Source: Deltaproteobacteria bacterium (GTDB lineage: Bacteria; Desulfobacterota; Desulfobacteria; Desulfobacterales; Desulfosalsimonadaceae). Taken from it: DNA of 9,411 bases. The stretch spans positions 1-9,411 of the forward strand of contig JAJRPH010000163.1 in the NCBI GenBank assembly GCA_024280875.1, in the 5' to 3' direction. The notes beneath the pieces are model-generated. The model searched no databases and had not been told where the DNA came from. It saw nothing but the letters and a program-made list of their open reading frames with translations. The position numbers were made by a program, and so were the translations under genes. The first letter of the stretch is position 1. Every line of letters begins with the position of its first letter. Of the stretch, positions 1-6,331 are shown in pieces.

Positions 1-20
1 GAAAATGAGTTATTTGGAAG

Positions 21-110
21 TCCAAATTCTGTGTTGCGCTGCATCCTTCGCGGCTTCATGGTACGCTAAGTACAAATCATTACTCAGGATTTGCGCGCCT
101 TGAATTTGGA
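21..110. repeat. Palindromic element (large imperfect inverted repeat) at operon end
   Basis: The left arm 21-46 and right arm 87-110 can pair as a long hairpin: 9 perfect pairs (21-29 with 102-110, TCCAAATTC against GAATTTGGA), 4 pairs (36-39 with 93-96) and 4 pairs (43-46 with 87-90), around a 40-base loop that itself contains GTAC twice (61-64 and 70-73). The flank at about 119-155, containing GACTTTTTACGAGAC, resembles sequence I remember next to similar short dispersed elements in Desulfobacterota genomes. Only one copy lies in the window, so the claim that it repeats rests on structure and memory. It begins 77 bases past the sulfotransferase stop codon and has no U-run directly after the stem, so it is not a classical terminator. 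The rest of 1-187 holds no gene I can support. Confidence 0.5.
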
Positions 111-187
111 GCTTTTATACTTTGCCGTCGAAATCTGACTTTTTACGAGACTATCTATTTTAAAATTAAAAAAAAACGATAACGCCT

Positions 188-997
188 TCAGCTCCTACGA
201 AATAAACGCTTGATTCTGTCCTTTCCACGGACAGTGAGATCAAGCCACTTGCCGACAATCCGATTCCATCTCTGAAATTGCGCCGCCCTGGAACGTATTG
301 ACTCTTCCAGAATGAGCCGTGAGAAGAACTCTTCAGCATAAGCATAAAGTTTCATATCGTAGACATTGACCTCGCGCAACAGATCAAGCTCAGAAGGCGC
401 AATCGAATCAATCCCCCTACGATTACGAGTTATATTTCTCCGCCTATAGTAGGGCATCCTCCTCCAGGCAAACTGGCTCTTAAGAGCCATGAGAGATTCG
501 TCGAAGTACTCTACGAATCCGACAAAATCGATGTTGTGTTTCAGGTTGTGCATGGCTTGATCAAATTCCTTGTCGGTGCAGGGCGCCATGTCATTAACCA
601 CACCCGCGATCTTCTTCGTCTGGATATTCTTATCCCATGGAGCATAGTCACCCTCGTAATACTGTCGCAGGCTCAAGTCTTTCTGCCAGATCACAGAATA
701 TGCAAAAGACTTGTCATAATAATAGGCTGAAAGGGCACGGTCAATCGGATCCCTCAGAAAGGTAATGTACCTTGACTCACCGCACAAATATTCATGGAGA
801 CCGTAACGCCCGTGCCCTATGAGCACATGCACCTTGTGGCGTATCTCCTCTGGGAGGGCGATAAAACTGGGGATGTCGTCGGTCCGGTGAATCACCCGGA
901 CGAACTCGCTCGGCTTACCGTATTCCCTGTGCATGATGTCGTGAAGCGTACTTCCGCCACACTTCGGGATATGTAAAAAAATCGTGTTAGATCTCAT
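188..997 (-). CDS. Sulfotransferase family 2 protein (PAPS-dependent, probably glycan)
   Basis: A 269-residue cytosolic-type sulfotransferase. The N-terminal FLHIPKCGGSTL (7-18) is the 5'-phosphosulfate loop that binds PAPS. RYITFLRDPIDRALSAYYY (76-94) contains the 3'-phosphate-binding motif with R82, D83 and S90. Further family traits are NIQTKKIAG (124-132) and DFVGFVEYFDESL (157-169). Two basic patches stand out: RRMPYYRRRNITRNRR (179-194), and a C-terminal tail (235-269) with 12 Lys/Arg against two Asp. There is no signal peptide. From its place at the end of a polysaccharide operon I infer that it sulfates the glycan or its lipid-linked precursor. The ATG at 997 has only a weak GAG-type ribosome site. 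Sampled GC is clearly higher than in the upstream glycosyltransferases. The acceptor is unproven. Confidence 0.88.
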   Translation of the reverse strand: MRSNTIFLHIPKCGGSTLHDIMHREYGKPSEFVRVIHRTDDIPSFIALPEEIRHKVHVLIGHGRYGLHEYLCGESRYITFLRDPIDRALSAYYYDKSFAYSVIWQKDLSLRQYYEGDYAPWDKNIQTKKIAGVVNDMAPCTDKEFDQAMHNLKHNIDFVGFVEYFDESLMALKSQFAWRRMPYYRRRNITRNRRGIDSIAPSELDLLREVNVYDMKLYAYAEEFFSRLILEESIRSRAAQFQRWNRIVGKWLDLTVRGKDRIKRLFRRS

Positions 998-1076
998 CGT
1001 GATGCTCAGTTTCAGTGATAGTGAATCAACTTAAGGTGGCTAAATAGTCTTACACTATATTACCGAATTAATTTTA

Positions 1077-2153
1077 TTAAGATTTTTCACCGCACCATCT
1101 CTCATGGTTGCAATCATAAATTTCCTGGAGGATATCAGAAACGTTCTTTGTCAAATTCCAGTTTGGATAATGTCGTCTGAACTTTGAGATATCGCTGATC
1201 CACCAAATATGATCCCCTATTCGATTGGTTTCAACGTAACTAACCTTCATTCTCGTTCCGGTAATTTCTTCGCACAATCGAATCGCCTCCGCCATGGAAC
1301 AATTACTATAGCGGCTTCCACCAATATTGTACGCCTCTCCAGGATGGGGTTCTTGATAAAAATGATAAAAGCAGTTTATAAGGTCGTAACTATGGATGTT
1401 ATCGCGGACCTGTTTTCCTTTGTAACCGAAAATACTATATTCGGCTCCGGTGACAGCGCACTTCATCAAATAGGCAAGGAATCCATGTAATTCAGCACCG
1501 GAATGCCTGGGTCCTGTAAGGCACCCCCCACGGAATACGCCCGTTTTCATACCAAAATACCGCCCGTATTCCTGCACCATCACGTCAGCCGCTACTTTTG
1601 AGGCGCCGAAAATAGAATGTTTGCAATGGTCCATGGACATAGTTTCATCTATGCCTTTTTCAAAGTACGGATGGCTCTCTTCAATTTCCCAGCGAGTCTC
1701 TAACTCCACAAGGGGAAGACGATTTGGATTGTCACCGTATATTTTATTTGTGGATGTGAAGATAAATACCGCATCATTAGAGTGTTTTCTATAACTTTCC
1801 AGCAGGTTAAGCGTTCCGTTAGCATTAACGGTAAAATCAGTATACGGTTCCCTGGCGGCCCAGTCGTGAGAAGGCTGAGCTGCCGTATGCACAACAAGCG
1901 AAATATCTGAAGAATATTCGGCAAAGATACGTTCAATCTCGTCCGCATTGCGGATATCGACATGGTAATTGACAAACCCCGGGCATTCCTTCTGAAGCGC
2001 TTCCAGATTCCAGCATGTTGATGCCTCTTTGCCAAAAAAGTACTTTCTCAAATCATTGTCGATTCCAATGATCTTAAAACCTTTATTATGAAAAAAACGA
2101 ACGGTTTCTGATCCAACCAAACCGGCCGAGCCTGTAACAATACAAACAGTCAT
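1077..2153 (-). CDS. NAD-dependent sugar-nucleotide epimerase, CDP-paratose 2-epimerase-like
   Basis: A 358-residue extended short-chain dehydrogenase/reductase, full length. The cofactor loop is TGSAGLVGSE (G8, G11, G14), followed by the acidic GIDND (30-34) that favours NAD. The substrate half carries HTAAQPSHDWAAREP (89-103), FTSTNKIYGDNPNRLPLVE (132-150), RGGCLTGPRHSGAELHGF (208-225) and GYKGKQVRDNIHS (243-255), a set I recognise from proteins annotated as CDP-paratose (tyvelose) 2-epimerases. The usual YxxxK catalytic motif reads FGASK (F182-K186), with Phe for Tyr. No CDP-paratose or CDP-abequose synthesis genes are in the window, so the true substrate may be another nucleotide sugar. 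The ATG has a good AAAGG site 7 bases upstream (2161-2165). It probably supplies a sugar nucleotide to one of the neighbouring transferases. Confidence 0.88.
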   Translation of the reverse strand: MTVCIVTGSAGLVGSETVRFFHNKGFKIIGIDNDLRKYFFGKEASTCWNLEALQKECPGFVNYHVDIRNADEIERIFAEYSSDISLVVHTAAQPSHDWAAREPYTDFTVNANGTLNLLESYRKHSNDAVFIFTSTNKIYGDNPNRLPLVELETRWEIEESHPYFEKGIDETMSMDHCKHSIFGASKVAADVMVQEYGRYFGMKTGVFRGGCLTGPRHSGAELHGFLAYLMKCAVTGAEYSIFGYKGKQVRDNIHSYDLINCFYHFYQEPHPGEAYNIGGSRYSNCSMAEAIRLCEEITGTRMKVSYVETNRIGDHIWWISDISKFRRHYPNWNLTKNVSDILQEIYDCNHERWCGEKS

Positions 2154-2160
2154 TCTTGTG

Positions 2161-2165
2161 CCTTT
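2161..2165 (-). promoter_or_regulatory. Ribosome binding site for the epimerase gene
   Basis: AAAGG on the minus strand lies 7 bases before the ATG at 2153, inside the 32-base gap after the upstream glycosyltransferase. It is one of the clearest Shine-Dalgarno sites in the window and supports this start. Confidence 0.55.
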
Positions 2166-2185
2166 CGTTTCTAATGGATATTCAA

Positions 2186-3331
2186 TTAGTTATCAGTGAT
2201 AAATTCAGCTATTCTCTGTGGCCCTGAAGTATCAATCTTCACCGCTATCCGCTCCAGCTCATATAATTGATTAAGCGCTCTTAACACATCTATTCCTTCA
2301 ATTGTCGAGGGCAAAACAATTCCAGCCTTATGATGCAGAATTTCTTGAGCCGTACCGGACTGAAGGGGGCCGATGTAGAGCACCGGAATACCGGTTGGCA
2401 GTATGCCGTAAAGTTTGCTGGGCACGCATATCCCCTCCCACTGGTCCTGCATGGTGATCAAATGCACGGATGCAGAGTGTATCAAATGTGCTGTCAATTC
2501 AGGCCGGACATAATCCATAATAAAAACATTGGATAGACCTGCTGCATCCAGTTCGAGTTCAGCCCTTCCACTACCCCGGCAAACGAAAACAAAGGCCCAT
2601 TCATCATTTTGCTCAGCAGACAAACGAGCGGCTGCCACCAACTGTCTGTGATCATGGGCTCTGCCAATATTACCAGCATAGAGAGCGATTTTTCGTCCTG
2701 TCAACCCGCATTCGCGGATAAATCTATTTATTGGCCCGGGTACTGAATCCAATTTCCGAAAATCCCATGGAGGAACAGTTATCGTAGTGTTCTTTTGCCG
2801 GTTCCAATTACGATATTGCGATAATCGTTTTTTCTGTGCAACGTCCAGAGTGATAACACCGTTCAAATTTCTCAGCCCCAATTCATTCAATTCCTTCAAA
2901 AACTGATATACCAAACTATTCTCATTGATAACCCCCGCCGCTTTCAACGCCTCTGGATATAAGTCCATTGTCCACCAATAGACATACCGTTTCTTTCGCA
3001 GGAACAGGCTTTCAAGTCCGCCCAATACTGGTAAAAATGGCGGATCAGTCAGAATAACACAACAATCCCAGCTAATTTTTATACCATACAAGATGGCTCT
3101 GAACCAAAACAGCGGCCAGCGAACGATCTTCGGTCCGATGAGCCTTATACTGTGAATTTCGATATTACAGGCATCCGTTTCTGTTTCTGAAATCCCCTCA
3201 TACGAATCCCGGCTGATAAGGACCGAAACAGTGTGGCCTCTTTCAGACAGTTCCTTGGCCAGATCTGATAACATCCGTCCTGTCGGGACCTGAGGATTAC
3301 CGAAAAACCTATTGATAAGAAAAATCTTCAA
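2186..3331 (-). CDS. Family 4 glycosyltransferase, WbuB-like, TTG start
   Basis: A 381-residue GT-B glycosyltransferase. The N-terminal domain starts MKIFLINRFFGNPQVPTGRM and contains ILTDPPFLPVLGG (93-105) and WWTMDLYPEAL (119-129), as in WbuB-like enzymes that build cell-surface glycans. The donor domain has YAGNIGRAHD (218-227), then CRGSGRAELE (251-260) and WEGICVPSKLYGILPTGIPVL (298-318). In this last segment the canonical EX7E pair is not in register: G309 stands where the second Glu normally is. I recall VPSKxYGI as normal in this subgroup, so I do not read it as loss of function. The start codon is TTG at 3331-3329, supported by AAGG 8 bases upstream and by alignment with the usual N-terminus. 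It lies 119 bases after the GT2 gene and 32 bases before the epimerase. Confidence 0.9.
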   Translation of the reverse strand: MKIFLINRFFGNPQVPTGRMLSDLAKELSERGHTVSVLISRDSYEGISETETDACNIEIHSIRLIGPKIVRWPLFWFRAILYGIKISWDCCVILTDPPFLPVLGGLESLFLRKKRYVYWWTMDLYPEALKAAGVINENSLVYQFLKELNELGLRNLNGVITLDVAQKKRLSQYRNWNRQKNTTITVPPWDFRKLDSVPGPINRFIRECGLTGRKIALYAGNIGRAHDHRQLVAAARLSAEQNDEWAFVFVCRGSGRAELELDAAGLSNVFIMDYVRPELTAHLIHSASVHLITMQDQWEGICVPSKLYGILPTGIPVLYIGPLQSGTAQEILHHKAGIVLPSTIEGIDVLRALNQLYELERIAVKIDTSGPQRIAEFITDN

Positions 3332-3339
3332 ACTCTGAA

Positions 3340-3343
3340 CCTT
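3340..3343 (-). promoter_or_regulatory. Ribosome binding site supporting the TTG start at 3331
   Basis: AAGG on the minus strand lies 8 bases before the TTG start of the WbuB-like glycosyltransferase. No ATG or GTG at this position would give the conserved beginning of the protein, so the site decides the start. Confidence 0.6.
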
Positions 3344-3450
3344 GGGGTTTTATCCCTGGCTTTTAATATCATGGAATTAACCGGAAAAATTAGGGGAATG
3401 TGTGGCATTTTATCAGATTTCGCGTGTCTAATGATGGACTACAGAAAGAG

Positions 3451-4308
3451 CTATGCTAATTTTATTTTTGATATTTTTTCCGATTGCTTTAACTCATATA
3501 CTTTCAAGCCAGTCATCGATTCATAAAGCATAAGAAGACGGCAGTAGGTCAAACCGACTTTTCCATCCAAAAAACCCTTTCGTAAGACAAACATATAAAA
3601 AAACCGAAACAAAGGCCTAAAAGGCAATCTATAAGAGATTTCTTTTAATGTACGCCGTCTCTCAACGACATCAGCGCCAAAAAGATTTGCCCATTTAACC
3701 TTTCCTTGACGCAAATGTCGCAATATTTCTTCTGCCTCGGCCGTTGAATAGCGATTATGCCGTTCAACCCAATCATGAATTCCTTTCGAAAAAGTATGAT
3801 GCAGATATGGTTCAGATAAACTGCCGATACGTTCCGTAGGGATATCCTCTCTTTGACCATGGCCGACTTGCTTGAAGCGAAATACTCCTTTCCTGGTCAA
3901 GCGAACTTGATAAACAGGATACATTCCGGAATAGCGTAACCAACGATTCATAAATATGGTTTTTGATGGAATTCGATATGCATCAAAATAAGGAGATCTA
4001 ATCGCTGTTGCCATTTCTGAAATCAAGTCAGGAGTTACGACCTCATCCGCATCCAGATGAAGAATCCATTCATGTTTGAGCACCGCATCCGTTAAACCAA
4101 AATTCCGCTGGTTTGCAAAATCATCAAATACTCTTGTGAATATCCTGGCTCCGAATTTCTCCGCAATCTCACAAGTCCTGTCCGTGCTTCCGGAATCTAT
4201 AACAACAATATCATCACACCAGGATAGCGCTGATAAACAGCCTGGAAGATTATCTTCCTCATTTAAAGTTAAAATAAGTACTGACACAGGTATATTTTGA
4301 TTGTTCAT
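3451..4308 (-). CDS. Family 2 glycosyltransferase, WaaE/KdtX-like
   Basis: A 285-residue inverting GT-A glycosyltransferase, a normal length for WaaE/KdtX-like (beta-1,4-glucosyltransferase-like) enzymes. It begins with PVSVLILTLNEEDNLPGCL, then has the nucleotide-binding VVIDSGSTDRT (36-45), NQRNFGL (66-72) and the metal-binding DAD in HLDADE (D86-D88). The segment YPVYQVRLTRKG (130-141) follows, with a basic C-terminal part carrying RPLFRFFYMF(V)LRKGFLDG, probably membrane-associating. It should transfer one sugar onto the growing lipid-linked unit at the cytoplasmic face. The ATG overlaps the preceding TGA by four bases and has no strong ribosome site of its own, which indicates translational coupling. 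The stop is TAG. A 119-base gap follows. The sugar used is unknown. Confidence 0.92.
   Translation of the reverse strand: MNNQNIPVSVLILTLNEEDNLPGCLSALSWCDDIVVIDSGSTDRTCEIAEKFGARIFTRVFDDFANQRNFGLTDAVLKHEWILHLDADEVVTPDLISEMATAIRSPYFDAYRIPSKTIFMNRWLRYSGMYPVYQVRLTRKGVFRFKQVGHGQREDIPTERIGSLSEPYLHHTFSKGIHDWVERHNRYSTAEAEEILRHLRQGKVKWANLFGADVVERRRTLKEISYRLPFRPLFRFFYMFVLRKGFLDGKVGLTYCRLLMLYESMTGLKVYELKQSEKISKIKLA
4305..4308 (-). other. ATGA stop/start overlap (translational coupling)
   Basis: On the minus strand the four bases ATGA contain both the ATG of the GT2 gene and the TGA of the acetyltransferase gene. The GT2 start lacks a clear Shine-Dalgarno sequence; the upstream bases are AT-rich. The overlap therefore probably drives re-initiation and fixes the ratio of the two proteins. 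Confidence 0.75.
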
Positions 4309-4844
4309 AATCTTTTATTTTCTTTTATTAATCTTGCAGGATTACCAGCAACTACAACCCAGGGTTCAATATCTTTTACCACCACAGACCTTGCCCCAAC
4401 TACCGTCCCTTCCCCAATGGTAACGCCGGGTCCCACAAAAACATCCGCAGCCACCCAGGCCCGGTTTTTAATCACAATCGGCGGTTTTAACAGGGGCATG
4501 GCAGGGTCCGAATAATCATGAGTCCCCGCACAAAGGTGAGCCCGCTGGGATACCGTTACTTTTTCTCCGATTATAATTTTTCCGAGATTATAGATATAAG
4601 CATGCTCACCAATCGCAGACCAGTCGCCAATCTCAAAATTCCACGGCATGTATATGGTTGCAGAGTTATAGATATTCACATGATTTCCGACAATCGCTCC
4701 AAAAAGACGAAGCAAAAACCGCCGCCAGGCAAAAAAAATTCGCGGACTGTATCGAAACAAAGGTTGCGCCCACCCCCAGAGTACCCGTGCGATAAGTTCT
4801 TTTTTTGAATATTTTACCATACTGCGATTTCTAATGATATTCAT
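4305..4844 (-). CDS. WcaF-like hexapeptide-repeat O-acetyltransferase
   Basis: A 179-residue left-handed beta-helix acyltransferase resembling putative colanic acid acetyltransferases. It probably moves acetyl from acetyl-CoA onto a sugar hydroxyl of the polysaccharide or its precursor. A basic amphipathic N-terminus (about residues 10-50) is followed by hexapeptide-type turns from about 50 to 165, such as IGDWSAIGE, IIGEKVTVS, VFVGPGVTIGEGTVVGARSV and the closing AGNPARLIK. The likely catalytic histidine is H109 in CAGTHDYSDPAMPLLKPPI, a segment characteristic of this subfamily. The start at 4844 is preferred over the internal ATG at 4820 because AAGGTG lies 10 bases upstream at 4855-4860. 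Its TGA overlaps the ATG of the next gene (ATGA at 4305-4308). Confidence 0.9.
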   Translation of the reverse strand: MNIIRNRSMVKYSKKELIARVLWGWAQPLFRYSPRIFFAWRRFLLRLFGAIVGNHVNIYNSATIYMPWNFEIGDWSAIGEHAYIYNLGKIIIGEKVTVSQRAHLCAGTHDYSDPAMPLLKPPIVIKNRAWVAADVFVGPGVTIGEGTVVGARSVVVKDIEPWVVVAGNPARLIKENKRL

Positions 4845-4853
4845 TATAATTTA

Positions 4854-6275
4854 TCACCTTGAGATCGGAATTTCTAAGGAACCGCTATTTTTTACCGGAT
4901 TCAGATCATAACCGCTTTCATTTTCATTCACCATTCGTGCACCGGAAAGAATCAGACCTGAAATAAACGACACAAAAATAATGATAAAAGGATCACCATA
5001 AATTTGGCCTGACACTACAAAGGCGACTGAGTTTCCGCACATAACGGCAAAAAGGCCTCCCAGAAGAACAAAGCCTTTGGAATTTTTATCTAGTTTCCTG
5101 GTAATAAGTACCCATAGTGATTTTATCAGCGCCAAACCGAACAGGATAAAACAGAGAAACCCCGGAACCCCGAGCTCAACCAGAACTCTACTTAATCCAC
5201 CCTCCTGCCAAGTCCTTGGTCTTGCTACTTGAAGATGCTGAACCCCCTGAGTTGCGGTCCCTAAACCCTCGCCAAAAAACCCCGATTGACGATACGTTTC
5301 AACAAGAGCAAGAAAACCATGCTGCTTAAATCTCTCGAAAGAATCATTAGTTACATCATTGAAATAGTATGTTTCCACATCAGAGGTTGGGCCGACCATC
5401 TGATAAAGCCCATACCCGGCTGAAACAGCGAAGAGGAGAATGACAAGTATTTTTTTAAATTGAAACCGATTGCTCTGAACTCGCCAGAAAAGCCAGGTCA
5501 AAACAAATCCAAAAAGGGGAAGCATATACAGCATCTTTCGTCGGCCACACAGCATTCCCCCGACAAGGCCCCAACCAGAAAACACTATCCACAAAAACCG
5601 TTGACCTCCTCTACTCTGAAATGCCAGTAAAACAGAAAACATGGTCAAAGTAACCGAATGCCAGCCCATCACATCAGGGCTTCGATAAAAACCTGAAAAC
5701 ATCTTCACCCAGAAACCGTAGTCTGTGGTTCTTATCCATAACATACCTAAAGCGGATGTTCCCAAAGCTCTCCATCCTTTATAAATCCCGAGATATTCCA
5801 AAGGGGTTCCGATCAACATCACAGCTGTAACGATACAATAAAAAACAAGAATTTGTCTTATACCATTGCTATCATCTTTTAACTGTACATACCCTAAGAG
5901 AATCCCGAGTAGAAGGCTTGAATAAGAGAGAAGCCCAATAATTGTTATCTGCCATGATCCTGGACCATAAGTTGCAGAGATTAAGGATGCTGGAACAAGA
6001 GATATGATAAAAAGCTTTACACTGCCTGAAAGCCGAGAAAAATGAATTGTGAAATTTTTCATATAACTTGAAATAAACGAAATTGATTTAAAAACCATGG
6101 CAAACCAAACCGGCATAATTGACAAAGCAAGATAACCTGGAGCACCTGGAATCATCTTTCTTAACGGATCCTGAACAGCCGCAATAAAAATCAGGAAAAA
6201 AATTCCCCGCCTCCAGTTTTCAAACGAAAGAAACGCTGCTATAACTAAGAAAAATATAAATCCATACAATAACAT
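4854..6275 (-). CDS. O-antigen ligase/polymerase-family membrane protein (Wzy/WaaL type)
   Basis: A 473-residue very hydrophobic protein with about 11 to 13 predicted membrane helices (for example near residues 1-17, 48-66, 86-101, 109-128, 205-219, 226-244, 249-264, 273-293, 370-390, 402-422 and 427-444). A long soluble loop at about 294-365 contains the SGFFGEGLGTA segment and precedes the last helices. That layout is typical of the O-antigen ligase/polymerase superfamily (PF04932-like). It would act at the inner membrane facing the periplasm, either linking lipid-carried repeat units into a chain (Wzy) or transferring glycan to an acceptor (WaaL). Its place among glycosyltransferases favours polymerase, but sequence alone does not settle this. 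The ATG start has only a weak AGGTT-type ribosome site. Its TGA stop sits next to the ribosome site of the acetyltransferase gene. Confidence 0.85.
   Translation of the reverse strand: MLLYGFIFFLVIAAFLSFENWRRGIFFLIFIAAVQDPLRKMIPGAPGYLALSIMPVWFAMVFKSISFISSYMKNFTIHFSRLSGSVKLFIISLVPASLISATYGPGSWQITIIGLLSYSSLLLGILLGYVQLKDDSNGIRQILVFYCIVTAVMLIGTPLEYLGIYKGWRALGTSALGMLWIRTTDYGFWVKMFSGFYRSPDVMGWHSVTLTMFSVLLAFQSRGGQRFLWIVFSGWGLVGGMLCGRRKMLYMLPLFGFVLTWLFWRVQSNRFQFKKILVILLFAVSAGYGLYQMVGPTSDVETYYFNDVTNDSFERFKQHGFLALVETYRQSGFFGEGLGTATQGVQHLQVARPRTWQEGGLSRVLVELGVPGFLCFILFGLALIKSLWVLITRKLDKNSKGFVLLGGLFAVMCGNSVAFVVSGQIYGDPFIIIFVSFISGLILSGARMVNENESGYDLNPVKNSGSLEIPISR
4855..4860 (-). promoter_or_regulatory. 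Ribosome binding site for the acetyltransferase gene
   Basis: On the minus strand AAGGTG lies 10 bases before the ATG at 4844 and touches the TGA stop of the upstream membrane-protein gene (4856-4854). This decides the start over the ATG at 4820, which has no comparable site. It also suggests that ribosomes finishing the upstream gene can re-initiate here. Confidence 0.65.
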
Positions 6276-6331
6276 AGATCAAAGCAACCTATACCCTATC
6301 GGGTTTACAATACCAAAAGGATAGTTGTGAT

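Noticed and set aside
162..178. A9 run (T9 on the minus strand) just after the sulfotransferase stop as an intrinsic terminator
   Set aside because: No GC-rich stem directly precedes the T-run in the direction of transcription. The nearest perfect stem (216-221 with 229-234, six pairs, 7-base loop) lies inside the coding region about 40 bases away.
536..976. Two small plus-strand open frames antisense to the sulfotransferase
   Set aside because: They overlap a gene with clear PAPS-binding motifs, and their translations show no family features.
1013..1030. TGAT/ATCA symmetry before the sulfotransferase gene as an operator
   Set aside because: Only four bases per half-site match in AT-rich sequence. 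This is expected by chance.
3340..3358. GGG/CCC-containing inverted repeat near the TTG start of the WbuB-like gene
   Set aside because: Only three contiguous pairs form; the rest needs bulges. Not enough to call a regulatory hairpin.
3332..3450. Possible internal promoter in the 119-base gap (TAGACA and TAAAAT on the minus strand)
   Set aside because: The two boxes are only 12 bases apart, too close for a sigma-70 promoter. No sigma-54-type GG/GC pair is seen and no convincing alternative was found.
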